Shown: piece by piece, positions 33,389 through 44,400 of the stretch
Numbering within the stretch: the stretch's first letter is position 1
Layout of the letters: every line of letters begins with the position of its first letter
Source: Pyropia haitanensis
Taxonomy: Eukaryota; Rhodophyta; Bangiophyceae; Bangiales; Bangiaceae
DNA length: 64,000 nucleotides
Assembly (NCBI GenBank): GCA_008729055.1
Contig: SDUX01000007.1
Coordinates: forward strand, 5,377,009-5,441,008
Direction of reading: 5' to 3'
Translations under genes and position numbers: made by a program
The notes under the pieces: model-generated
Told to the model about the DNA's origin: nothing
The model's database searches: none
Seen by the model: only the letters and a program-made list of their open reading frames with translations

Positions 33389-33425
<37 letters not shown>

Positions 33426-36400
33426 CAGGGGGCGGGTGGGCGTGGTGTCCATGGCATGACCCAGGCGTCGCCGCTGGGCTCGCTGCTGATGCCACCGCCG
33501 CAGCACTCTCCACCGTCGCGTCCGTCTGCAGCCATGGACGACACCTACTCCCTCGGCGGTGGAGGTGGCGCTGGCGCTGGCTTTGGAGGCAAGCTATCGG
33601 CGGCGCAGGCGGTACAGCTGGCGGCAACGGCGCCGCCTGCGTCTGCTGCTGCAGCGGCGGCGGCGGCGGCGGCGATCGCAGCGTCGTCCGAGGGAGTCAC
33701 GGTGATTCCAAACCTGGCCATGCACATCCACGTGTCGCCGTCTCTTGTGCTGTTCCAGGCCAACCCTGCTCTGAAGCGGCTGCTGCCGGTCGGGGTGGAC
33801 CGGGCGGTGCGGGAGATCATTCAGCCTGTGGTGGAGCGCTCGTGCACGATTGCCTGTATTACTACACGGGAGCTGGTGATCAAGGACTTTTCTTCGCCGG
33901 CGGCGGCTGGGAGCGGACAGCCGCAGAGCCTGACGAGTGACTACGCGACGGTGCGCAAGGCGGGGAATCAGATGGCGCAGAGCTTGGCAGGTTCGCTCGC
34001 GCTGGTGACGTGCAAGGAGCCACTGCGCGCGTCCATGACTAGTCACCTGCGCGGCCTACTGGTGACTGCGACGGGCGACGCGGTGTTGCTGGACCAGACT
34101 GTGCAAACGGTGTGCGCGGACAACCTGGAAGTGGGGTGCGCAATCATTGAGCGTGCCGCCACCGAACGGGCGGCCGCAAGCATTGACGACGCGATCTCAC
34201 CGGCGCTCTCGTTGCGGAGGCCGCCGCCGGGCATGCAACAGTCATTGCCACCGCACGTAATGGCGGCTGATGGCAACATTCGAGTGTATGGGGACTTTTC
34301 ACGGCAGCCCGTGTCATCCGCGCCGCCAGTACCGGCACCATCGCACCAACAGGTGCCGTCTCCTACGATGGCGCCGTCCGCGTCACCGCCATCGCGTCGT
34401 ATTGACGGTCCGACCGCAGCCGGAGGGGAGTCGGCCGGCGGTGACGTGGAGGATGCCTCGTCGCTTACGACGCCGCTAGTGTTGGAACGCTTCAACCGCG
34501 CCTACCCAGAACTGGTCAACGCTGTCATCGAGGCCGGCGCAATGGGCGTCACGTCTATGTCCGCTCTTCCTCCTGACCATGACGTGATCCGTCTGTCTAG
34601 CGTCATCCCAGCGTGGGTGCGCCGCTGCGTCACTGCGGACGAGGCCGGAATGGCGGTCGCCCAGAAGGTTTTCCAGCGGTTGTATGAACGGGACTCGGAT
34701 CTTCACCGAGACGTGCATGTGAGCATCTTGGAAGGGCTCCGCGAGACGTGCCGCCGGTTGCCGCGGGAGCTTGTATCCTGGTTGGCCTACTCTGACGGCG
34801 TCCGAGCACGTGACCGGGACGCGACGGTGGCACTACTGCGGCCGCACGCGCTGCTCAACCTGACAGCCTTTGACGAGCTGCTGACGAAGAATACGGACTC
34901 TGGTCGTCACGCGGCTGCCACGGACTTTGCCGCCTTTGTTGTGCAGCGCTGCGTCATTGACGAGCCGCTGGTGACGCCTGCGGAGCTGTACATGACGCTG
35001 GATCTTTTGGCCAAGCTTGGTCGGCGCTCCTCCCCGCCAGTCATTCCGGCGGCGGCGCGTGCTGGAGGGCTGCTCGCTCTGGTCACCACCGCTCGGTCGG
35101 TGCTTTCCTCGGCGCAGCGTGAGCGCTCTGCGGCTGGTGGCAGTGCCGGGTCAACGGGTGGTCAGGTCGACGGTAGCACGCCTGTTCGGTCGTTTGCATC
35201 GTTGGTTGACACTTCCCCCGCTGCTGCCGCCGCAGCAGGTAGTGACGACCCGCCGCGCACGCGTCAAGATGTGATCTCATTGCTGGAAGATTGGACGCGG
35301 GTGTACGCAGCAGGAAGCGGGGCCCGCGCAATTCCCGAGCACGTGCTGTCTTCGCATGTGTCACAGGCTGCGAGCGCACTGGACTCGGATGTGGCAAAGG
35401 AGCGCTTCTTCCGGCTCGGCGCGGAACTGGTTTGCGCAACGACCACGGCCGGTCTGGCAGCGCGCCATGGCGGGGCGTCTACACTAGTCGCGCGGTCGCC
35501 CTATGCGTCGGTCGACGCCTTTTCCAAGCTCGTTGTGCTGCTCACACGCGCGTTTGCTTCGGGCGGTGGCACGGCAGCTGGTGCGCGGGGTGTGTCGGCC
35601 CTCCACATTCTGCTATCAGCCGTGGTCCGGTTGGTAGTCCGGGCTCACCATCTGACGTCGGAGGAGTCCAGCCTGGACCTGCGCCCTCACTTCCGGCTGT
35701 TCTCTAACATTCTTGATCAGCTGACCCCAGAAGACGGGTACGACGGCTACGGTGCCGACGGCAAGGATCGTGACAATGGGGCGAATCTGGCGACCGGGCC
35801 TGGCATGGAGGTGGTGTCCACCGCTAGCTTTCAGGTGCTGGCTACCATTGCTGGAGCGCTGGAGGCGTCCAACCCGCTGCGCGCGCCAGCGTTTGCGTAC
35901 GGATGGTTGGAGCTGCTGTCGCACCGAGGTCTGCTCCCAAGGCTACTCAACGCGAAGCTCCAGAAGGGATGGCCCCTCTTTGAGCGCCTCCTGGTACAGC
36001 TGCTCACCTTTTTGGCGCCGCATTTGCGGGCGAGTGGCGGAACCGAGCTGCCGCCCCCCGTGCGGGTACTCTACCGTGGCGCCCTCCGCGTGATGCTGGT
36101 GCTCTTGCACGACTTCCCCGAGTTCCTTTGTGCCTACCACTTTGCGTTGGTCGACATCATGACACCACGGTGCATCCAGCTGCGCAACCTGGTGCTGTCG
36201 GCCTTCCCCCGGAACATGCGGCTGCCCGACCCGTTCTTGTCTGACCTCAAGGTGGACACACTACCTGAGATGTCGGCCTTGCCGCTGGTGCTGTCCAACG
36301 TCACGGCAGCGCTGTCGGCTATTCCTGTCGCCAACGACTTTTCGCTGCACAATGCCCTGGACGAAGTATTGGCTGGCCGTGCGCCCGTATCCCGCCTGGA

Positions 36401-37037
36401 CTTGTCGCACAGGCTGCTAATCTCGACGGCGCTGAGCCAGGCCAATGGTGCCAGCGGTGGCGGCGGTGGCGATGGCGGCGAGAACGGGGAGGCCGCGGGA
36501 TCTCCGTCGCGCTGGAACATCAGCGCGATTCACTCGGTTGTGCTGTACACTGGTCGTCACTTCCTCTCGGAGCGCCGTGCAAACAGGGCGTCTGTCTCGA
36601 TCGGCAGTGGCCCGCACACAGATGTACTCCGCGCGCTTGTGTGCGAGCTGGACGCCGAGGGCCGCTATCACGCGCTCAACGGGGTGGTGAACCAGCTGCG
36701 GTATCCCAATAGCCACACCCACTACTTTAGCTGTATGCTGCTCTTCCTCTTTTCCGACGTGCGGGAGGAGGTGGTGAAGGAGCAGATTACGCGGGTGCTG
36801 GTGGAGCGGCTGATTGCCAACCGGCCCCACCCGTGGGGGCTCCTCATCACCTTTGTGGAGCTGATCAAGAACCCGCAATACGCGTTTTGGCGGCACGGCT
36901 TTGTCACGTGCGCCCCGGAGATCCAGCAACTCTTCCGGAGCGTGGCGAACTCGTGCTGCGGCTCCCCCCCGGCGGGCGTGGGCGGGGGGGCGGCTGGTGC
37001 GGGGATGGCAGGCACAGGGATGCGGATGGCCGGCTGA
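29424..37037 (+). CDS. CNOT1: CCR4-NOT complex scaffold subunit CNOT1/NOT1
   Basis: Scaffold of the CCR4-NOT deadenylase, the main mRNA poly(A)-shortening complex. ATG 29424 is the first in-frame ATG; the frame is open upstream but only from a TTG. Length 2537 residues (human protein 2376), one exon. The N-terminal helical HEAT region spans residues about 1-800, with a poly-Gly insert at about 29660-29712. The MIF4G domain that binds the CAF1/POP2 nuclease is about 955-1165 (VHFLFNNLTSMNVATKAEEL, CLLKELYALPDLKLNLKFEV). A Gly/Met-rich linker and a poly-Gln tract (about 1322-1335) follow. The CNOT9-binding domain is about 1427-1590 (IPNLAMHIHVSPSLVLFQ). The NOT1 C-terminal superfamily-homology domain is about 2170-2508 (YFSCMLLFLFSDV, EQITRVLVERLIANRPHPWG, KNPQYAFWRHGFVTCAPEI). 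The MIF4G and C-terminal parts are highly conserved, and the frame is intact over 7.6 kb. Codon third positions are less GC-extreme than in neighbours. Confidence 0.97.
29656..29712. repeat. GGC repeat coding poly-Gly in CNOT1
   Basis: A (GGC)n tract with few interruptions gives about 19 Gly in the N-terminal region of CNOT1. It is in frame and probably length-variable. Confidence 0.85.
33391..33429. repeat. CAG repeat coding poly-Gln in CNOT1
   Basis: A run of CAG with one CAA near the end codes for about 12 Gln between the MIF4G and CNOT9-binding domains, preceded by a Gly/Met-rich linker. Confidence 0.92.
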
Positions 37038-37738
37038 TCCTGGTTTGATGGGTTGCATGGGGCGCCCGTTGCTGTTACATGTTGTCCATTTTCTAGTGCG
37101 TTGCTTCAGTGTGCTGGTCCTCGTATTGCTTCGTTGGCTTTACGCTCTTTGTCTTGCTTTGCATGTTTAAGTCAATCATATGGGTACCTGTCTCTTTCTT
37201 GTTGACTGGTGGGCTCTCTTTTCAGCCACGCGTAGTTGTGAGCGCATCTACCGTACGCTATCGCCTTGCAGACGTCTCCCTCCTGCCACCATGCCCACCC
37301 CCTCTCCCTCTTCGTCTCGAATGCGCAGACCTTCAGGCAAGCGAGTTCTTTTTTTGTCCTTCAGCAGTACGTGATTTCGCAACGCCCCAAGCTCATGTAC
37401 ACCGCCTTCACGCACCGCGCATCACATTGCGGTACCTACGCACCCGAGCGCACAACCAATATCATCTCGCAGCCCACGTAAGGCAACACACCACCCCAAG
37501 CATCCCAACAATCTCCTCAGTAAGCAATAAATGCCGGGCTGGTCACAAAGGCGCGCGGAGGGCGCGACCTTGGGGGGCCCCCCACGCAAAGGGCGCGACC
37601 TTGAGGGGGCCCCCATCCCACCGGGACTTCGTGACACGCCCCGCCCCCCCATAAAACGAAACGCCTCCTCCCCCGAGTGTCTCGGCTACGCCCAGCCACA
37701 CCCCGCCGTGTCAAACGCCACCGCATACCCTCCCCCCC
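37038..37738. other. Convergent 3' spacer, CNOT1 / C2H2 gene
   Basis: About 700 bases. The first half is T-rich 3' sequence of CNOT1. AATAAA (about 37525) could be a poly(A) signal. A direct repeat of GGGCGCGACCTTG (about 37560 and 37589), each copy followed by a G-run and C-run hairpin, lies at 37555-37620. Confidence 0.45.
37558..37620. repeat. Direct repeat GGGCGCGACCTTG with GGGGGCCCCC hairpins
   Basis: Two units of about 30 bases: GGGCGCGACCTTGGGGGG then CCCCCCA, and GGGCGCGACCTTGAGGGGG then CCCCCA. Each unit ends in a self-complementary GGGGGCCCCC core. It lies between two convergent genes. Confidence 0.7.
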
Positions 37739-39397
37739 TCACACGGCGGGCGCCTTGTGGATGACCAATAGGTGGTGCACCAGCGACCCGCGACGCCCAA
37801 ACGACTTGTCACACCCCGGCTGCGGGCACGCATGCGGGCGGACGCCCTCGTGCACAATCTTGGTGTGGCGCACTAGGTCGGACCGCTGGCCAAACGCGTG
37901 GCCACACGCGGGGCACACCCACGGGCGCTCCCCCCCGTGGACAGTGCGCACGTGCTTGTCCCGCTTGTTGCGCTCCCCAAACGCGGCGTGGCAGGTGCTG
38001 CACGGGAAGGGCCGCGACTTCTCGTGGACGCTCTGGATGTGCTTGTGCAGGTTGACCTTGGCCGCAAACCCGGCGCCGCACGTGGCGCACCCGTGTGGTC
38101 GGAGCTTGCGGTGGACCGCCTCGATATGCTTCTTGCGGTTGGAGCGCTCCGTGAAGCGCTGCCCGCACTCTTCGCATTCAAAGCGCTTGGGCTTGGCCGT
38201 CGCCGTGGCCGGCGCACGGGGGTTCGACCCGCCCGCCCCGCCGCTGCTGCTGCCGCTGCCGCGGCCGCCGTGGCTGCCGCCGTTGCCCGCGGCAGAGACG
38301 CGGGTGGACGCGACGCCGAGTCCCGACGAACCAGGCGTGGAGGCACCACGGGTGGCGGCCGACGCGGCCGTCGCGGGCGCCCCCGCAGGCGGCGGGGGCG
38401 GCGCCGCCGCCGCCGTTGCGTAGCCCACCGCGCCCACCCCACCCTCCAAATACATGGCGGCGGGGGGCGGCTTGCCCCACTCGTGCCGGCGCGCCCCGTC
38501 GGCGTCGCCCAGCCCCGGAAGCGCATCGCCGCGGGCGGCGTGGACGGCCACGGCGGCGCGGTCGGCCGCCGCCGCCGGCAGCCGCCGGCTGACCGCCGTC
38601 AGCGTCGTGGGCGACATGCGCGCCTCGACGTATGACGTGCCCGACGACGAGGCCGCCTCAACGTCCACAGCCGCGGCCGCCCCGCCGGGGCAACCATCCC
38701 CAAAGGGGGGGTCCGCCAGTTCCCGTTTGTGCAGATGCGCGCCGTCGGGGTCCGCCACCGCCGGCGTCGTGCCCGTCACGTCCGACGGTTCGGCGGTCGA
38801 GGGAAAGAGCTCAAAGGGCTCAAAAAAGGTGCGCGGGTCAAACGTCCCCCCCGCCAGTGGGGACATGGCTGCGACGGGGGAGAGCGCCAGCGGGCGTGCC
38901 GTGCCGGCGATAGGCAGCGGCGCGCCGCCGCCGCCGCGGGCGGCGGCGGCGGCGGCCGACATCCCGACCGCCGCGCCGAAAGCGTCGCGCTCCCAGCCGA
39001 GTCGCGCTCCAAAGGATGCCCCGCCATACGCGCCGCCGTTGGCGGCGGGGGGCTCCATCTTGGCCTGCGCTGAGGGCGCCCAGTTCGGGGCGCCCAGCGC
39101 CACAAGGGCGGCCACCTCGGCGCCCGCCTCGGGCGACGTCAGCTGCAGCTCACAAGAGTACGCCCACGGCAGGGCAGTAGCGCTGCCGTCGGAGGCGTAG
39201 GTACGCAGGGCGGCGACACCGCCGCCCAGCGGGGCGGTGGCCGGCGCCTCTACGGGCGCCGTCGAGTAGTCGTCGCGGTCGCTGCCCGACAAGTAGTCTT
39301 CGAGCAGCGCGCTGTCCAAACAGCCGCCGATCCACGCGTGGCTTGGGGGGGGCGGCGACGCCGCCACCGCCGCCACCGCCGCCACCGTCGACGCCAT
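37739..39397 (-). CDS. C2H2 zinc-finger protein, five C-terminal fingers
   Basis: Probable sequence-specific transcription factor. ATG 39395-39397 opens MASTVAAVAAVAASPPPPSH; the open frame upstream lacks a better start context. Length 552 residues. The N-terminal 400 residues are Ala/Gly-rich with short acidic/aromatic patches that could activate transcription (LDSALLEDYLSGSDRDD, TFFEPFELFPSTAEPSD). Five classical C2H2 fingers occupy residues about 404-545: CEECGQRF...HIEAVH, CATCGAGF...HIQSVH, CSTCHAAF...HVRTVH, CPACGHAF...HTKIVH and CPQPGCDKSF...HLLVIH. Linkers are of the RKLRPHG/SRPF/ERPW/VRPH type, close to the consensus TGEKP spacing. The array resembles many eukaryotic factors and cannot be tied to one orthologue. 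All zinc ligands are intact. It is convergent with CNOT1. Confidence 0.9.
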   Translation of the reverse strand: MASTVAAVAAVAASPPPPSHAWIGGCLDSALLEDYLSGSDRDDYSTAPVEAPATAPLGGGVAALRTYASDGSATALPWAYSCELQLTSPEAGAEVAALVALGAPNWAPSAQAKMEPPAANGGAYGGASFGARLGWERDAFGAAVGMSAAAAAARGGGGAPLPIAGTARPLALSPVAAMSPLAGGTFDPRTFFEPFELFPSTAEPSDVTGTTPAVADPDGAHLHKRELADPPFGDGCPGGAAAAVDVEAASSSGTSYVEARMSPTTLTAVSRRLPAAAADRAAVAVHAARGDALPGLGDADGARRHEWGKPPPAAMYLEGGVGAVGYATAAAAPPPPPAGAPATAASAATRGASTPGSSGLGVASTRVSAAGNGGSHGGRGSGSSSGGAGGSNPRAPATATAKPKRFECEECGQRFTERSNRKKHIEAVHRKLRPHGCATCGAGFAAKVNLHKHIQSVHEKSRPFPCSTCHAAFGERNKRDKHVRTVHGGERPWVCPACGHAFGQRSDLVRHTKIVHEGVRPHACPQPGCDKSFGRRGSLVHHLLVIHKAPAV

Positions 39398-40960
39398 TGC
39401 AGTCCGTGACGTCGAGTGGGCGGCGGCCTTGGTTACACGCCCGTCACAGGGAGGGAGCGGCCGGGGGCCGCGGCCGCCGCGAAGCATCGTGAGTGGCCGG
39501 GGGGGGGGGGAGGTCCCGTCAGTAACCGAGGGGCGGGAGACTGGACGCGGAGGAGCACGGCAAAGATTGGGGGTGGAGGGGGAGGGAGAGAGGACGGCAA
39601 AGATGGGGAACGGGGAGGGCGCGGACAGGTCGGATGACCAGAACAGACGCGCCCGGGCCGCGTCGTTGTGCGGGCAGCACTGATGGTCGGTGTGGACGGG
39701 CGGGCGCGTTTGGGGGCGCGGCGCGTGTGGGTGGGCGGGGGCGAGAGCGGGTGTGTGCGTGGGAGCGAGCGGTCGGGGGCCGGACCGCACTCCAGCCGAC
39801 GGCGGCAGCCCTTTTGACGGCTCGCGAGCTGACCCGCCTCAGACGTCGAGCGGACACCTGCGCGGTCAACGCGACACCCTTCGGGCCGAGTAGCCGAAGG
39901 GCGGCCCACAGAGCACACGCACGCACGGGTGCTCCTGCAGCGCCTCTACGCGGTCGGCCCGTGCGTGGCAGGGGGGCGGGTTGAGTGGGGGGGTGGAGAG
40001 CGCATGTGTATGCGCGTGGGTGCCACGGTCGTGACAGGCCCACGGCGGCGCGGCTGGCCGCCTGCAGCTGCGGCCGCCAGAAAAAGCCAGACGCGCGACG
40101 GCGCGCCTGCACTTCCGGAGTGGGTCCCCAAATTCGGGCCACCCCCCTCCACCTGTCCGGCCGCACGGGGGGCGGCCGCCCGAGTGTCAAGGCTGCGGGC
40201 CAGCGACCCGGTCGAGACGCGGCCAGGCGAGATGGATGACGGGCCCGCGCGACGGCACGGCTGCCGGCGGTCGGTCGCGGTGGGTGAGGGCGGCTCGCAG
40301 GCCTCTCGGATCATCATCAGGCCGTACGCGGTTGTAGGGTGGGTGTGTGCCGCGGCGCGCGCGCCACCCGCCGAACCCCACAACGGGGCCCCGCTCCTCT
40401 GCCAGATTGGACCGAACATAGTAATAGACTGGGCGGGTTTTGACCAGAGTGCTGCCTGGTACATATGAATACCGCGGAGCCAACACGCCCTGTCCGATCA
40501 GGTGGGTCGGTGGACCTGTGTGTGTGCTGGAGGCCTGTGGACAGGGATAGAGGCGTGGACCCCCTTGTTTCCTCGCGTTGTGATGGCGCCGGCACAAGCG
40601 GGTGCCGTGTTCTGTCCGCCTGCTCATGTTCCTTCCTTCAGGCGCGGCGCTGCCAAGGGGAAGGGGGGGGGGTGCGAGGTCGATGGGCCCCGATGGCGGA
40701 GCGCCTACGCGACCCCGCCGGACCCCAACGCGCGGCGCGGCACCATTGGACGACAAGGGGGTCAGCCCCCCCGGCGGCTGGAGGACACATCACCTCGTGT
40801 CGGAGCTTGGCGACGGCTCCAGGCCCGCGGATCGACCCGGCTGCCCGCACCACCTCCCCGAATCGGCTATGTTTCGGGCGAGGCCCGGCCGCTCTCTCGC
40901 GCCGTCAAACCGTCACGAACCAAACCAATCATCCAGAAATCTAGCCACCTGGTGAACCGG
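39398..40960. other. 5' region of C2H2 gene and intergenic DNA
   Basis: Promoter side of the zinc-finger gene, then GC-rich sequence of moderate complexity. Long open frames on both strands are without recognisable domains. No feature supported. Confidence 0.4.
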
Positions 40961-41713
40961 TCGCGTCCACAAATCCGCCGCAGCTCGCACCGCAACAACC
41001 GCAGCCGCTCCAGCGCAGGCGTGGGCCATCGTGAGTGGTCGAGCCGGGAGCAAACTTGTGGAAACGCGCTTCCACTTTGCGAGTCAGACAGGCGTCGGAT
41101 CCCCCCCGCAGCCGCGTCCGACACCATATCCGCTTTGGCGTTTCCCGCGACACCGGATCGCCGGTCGCCAGTCCTTGTGCAGCACCAGCTCGTTCAGGCC
41201 GCACAGCAGAGCTCTCCGCCGAGATGCCGGCGGCGAGGCCCATCCGGCGTTCTCCACGTGGCGTATCTCCCGTGCATGGAGGCCGCGCGCGGGGCGGTGC
41301 AGCGCACCCAGCCGCAGGTCCCGTCGGAGGTGCGTACGTGCATAGGCGCCAATCGGCCGACCGCGGTTAAGAGGCGCGGCCGCGCCCGCCTGCCCCGTCG
41401 TGGCCGACCGCGGTGCCGACGACGCGCGGCCAAAATATTCGCTCACGCTGGGGATGCGGCGGTCCGCTGGACGACGCCGGCGGGACGAGGCGGCAGACCG
41501 CCTCAACTCGCCCCCGGGCCAGGCGCATGACGGAAGTGGGAGCTGATGGAAGTGCATGACGCGTGACTGGCCCAAGAAAACGAGAAACGAAAAATTGCGT
41601 TTGGCGTAGTCCAGTCCGTGTTGTGGCTGGAGCGGCCTGAACGCCCAGTCTGTGCGCCGACCCTTGACCCCACAACTGCGGACGGGATCGTCGAAAACTG
41701 TAATCATCCTCAT
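40867..41713 (-). pseudogene. Coding-like decayed stretch, family unknown
   Basis: Minus-strand frames here look less random than the surroundings, for example LGQSRVMHFHQLPLPSCAW, HKDWRPAIRCRGK and RFTRWLDFWMIGLVRDGL, but they lie in different frames with stops between them. It could be the remains of a transposable element or a chance result of base composition. No diagnostic motif was found. Confidence 0.2.
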
Positions 41714-44400
41714 TTTGACCAGCTCAGTCCGAGCGCCTCCCGTGCGCCACGGTGGGTGGTGTCAATGCGAGCTCAGATGCGTTGAGAGCTTCGTGGCGGC
41801 CCAAGACATGTCGGAACTGCACCTACCCACCCTCCATCAACTGGAGTGGTCCCCCGTGCCAGACCGTTAGCTGCGCGCACTCCACACGTTGGCAGGCAAC
41901 TCCGTCGCGAGCTCAGCCCACGGGGTGCCACCAACACGAATCAACGATCCTGATGCTACACCCACGAGGCGTGGATCCACGCGCAGCCGGTCCAAGCCTG
42001 GACCGATACGTCAATCGTCAACGAGGACCGCCAAGGAAGACCGGTGGATGGCCCGCAGATAGCCAAACCAAAGATATGGGCCCCGAGACCCCAGTGCAGC
42101 GGGGCCTCTGGCTGGTCCTGGCCACTACGTTGTCGCCGCCCATTGGGGGTGGCCCCGAGCTTCCCCGTCGACCCGTCGCTCGTCGTCCCCATGACGACCG
42201 CCATGCGGCATGTGCTGGAAGCGTGACATCTGCCGGCTGCGGCGGCGTCGGCGGCGTCGTCGGAACTCGCCTGATGGTCGAGGACCCGGAAGTTCCTCGT
42301 GCTCGTGAGTCGGGGCGCACCGGTCCACACACAACCCCCAATCTGATGGGCCACTCCTCCGCTTTCGGCTGGCGCCGCCTGCAGCGACTAGGTTGATTCA
42401 CGATGGAAACACCGCGCCCTGAACCGCACCAGTTTTTCCGCAGGTCCCGGCGCGAACGGGCAGTGGATCGAAATCAGATGTAATCGCACCGAATTGTTCA
42501 GATGTGGGGGGTTGAGGGGGGGTGCGGTTCACGGTGGGGGTGCGGTTCACGGGGGGGGTGCGGTTCACGGGGGGGGGGGGGCGGTTTGCCCCGGGGGGGG
42601 GGTGGTTGGACAGGGGGGGCGCGCGGGGCTGTCGGAACAGGGGGTACGGTGGGGTGCCCCCACCGTGCGATTTTGAGGGTGTTGACAGGGGGCAACGACA
42701 CGTGTCAGACATGGTCGGGGCGTCAGCCTGGTGGGGATTGAGCGGGTGCAGCAATGCAACACGTGTCAGCTCCGGCACTCCTCTTCGCAACGTAGGGGGT
42801 GCGGTCGAGGGCCGGTTTTTTCCGCACCGGTTCCGTTTATTGTGAGTACCCGGGGGGTCCAGACCGCACCCCCCCCCAGAGCGCTGCACGTCTTTGTGAG
42901 TCAACACAAGCCGTCGTCAATATTTATATTTCATTTTGGGGTTCATATTTCGGAAGAAACTCACGGTTTACAAGTGCTGTCTGTTCCCGCACCAGAACCG
43001 CTGCGGAATTTCCCATCGTGAAACAGCCTACTGCCCCGCGAAGTTGACCAGCGCGGGGGCGCATCGGTGGGGAGGGTCTGAGAGAGCCCTGCGCTGGGTG
43101 TCTGAACCCAACAACTGGACAGGCACCATCCGCAGGATGGACCGCAAGCCACGCTGGTCCATCTGGCACACGCGCGCCGGCGGGGCGGCGGTGGCAGACC
43201 TCAGCAGCTCTCTTGCCGACACCGGGTGTTGGGGCACTTCCCTCGGCTGCGGCTCTGGCCCCGCGAGACGCCTGCTCGCGGGAGGTCGAGAGACAGGGGG
43301 CGGAAGGGCTGTTTGGTGATCACCCCCAAGGCGCCACGCCAGTGAACGACCTGCGAGATGCAAACCTGTGGAGGTCATCCGGCAAAGAATATTGATGATG
43401 GCCCGCCGCATCCGCCGAGCGACCCCGACCGAGCTCCCCCCTCGCCGCGCCGTTCAAACGGCGACGTGAGATGGTGCGCCTCGCGCGGCCCGTGACCAAC
43501 GTTGCGTGCCCGCGCGGGCAGACGCAAAAAGCCGGCGGGCCCGACAGCCGGTCGCACAAGCCGCCGAAGGCTGACCGGTCATCCCTCGGCGGTCGGACGC
43601 GGGGGCGTCCTTGTGAGTTGTTTCCAGCTGCGCGCCCGTTCTTAGAAATTGAGCGACGGGGGGTGGAGCGTGAGCTGGGAGAGACCTGGGCCAGTGTACA
43701 TTCGACGCTGTTGCTTTGGTCCGTGCAAATGGGGGGGTCCCTACACACCCTCGTGGTTGGACGCTGCACCAAGTGGGAGGGGGCAGCCCCGTTTTGGGGC
43801 CCCCGTACCACCGGCGTTGTTCTCGAACCGCCTTTAGCGGGGGCAACTGCAGCCATTACAAACGAGATTGCCGTCCGCCGAGACTGCTCGTTAGTCAAGG
43901 GGGTGCGGCCTGGGCCGGTACCGAGGCAACAAGATCTCGTGTAGGACGCGCCGAGAACAGTGGGCCAATCCGCTTCAAACGGGGGGGGCACACTGGAAAT
44001 CGATGGTGTGATGCTGGAGGAAACGCCAGCCGTGGCCAGGCGCAGTCTAGTTTCGGACGTCCGTTGCACGCGTGCCCCGCATGCTCGAGCGACTGCACTG
44101 TACGACGCGTGGGACTGTCCTCTACGTTCTGTGCGTCCAGTGGGCCGGTGACGGCGTGTCGTGTCCGCGATTGTCCACATGGCCCAGTGTTGAAATCCCA
44201 TCGCACCGCTGGCATGCCTCGTTGCTTGGCGACCCGTCGTACCCATTTTCTTCCTCGCAGACTTGACGGCTTGAGAGGACTTGCCATCAAAGCCCTCGTC
44301 AGCAGCTGTGTCTGGCAAGTACTAGTGTCTTGCGGCTCGGCGGGAACGCCTCGACGACGATCAGCCACAAGTGGGAGAGGCGGCGTCCGTGTCATCGTCC
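40961..44400. other. Gene-poor region, probable decayed repeats
   Basis: Average GC is lower than in the coding parts of the window, and open frames are short on all frames. It includes the minisatellite at 42520-42590 and an AT-rich patch at 42900-42960. No supported gene or RNA. Confidence 0.4.
42516..42600. repeat. GTGCGGTTCACGGGGG minisatellite
   Basis: Three consecutive copies of a GGGGTGCGGTTCACGG unit, each with a longer G-run than the last (about 5, 7 and 10 G), then a GCGGTTTGCCCCGGGG variant. G content makes this a candidate quadruplex region. Confidence 0.8.

Noticed and set aside
43320..44318. A 332-codon minus-strand open frame
   Set aside because: No domain, no hydrophobic pattern or conserved motif, and competing frames are open on the other strand. 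Not enough to call a gene.
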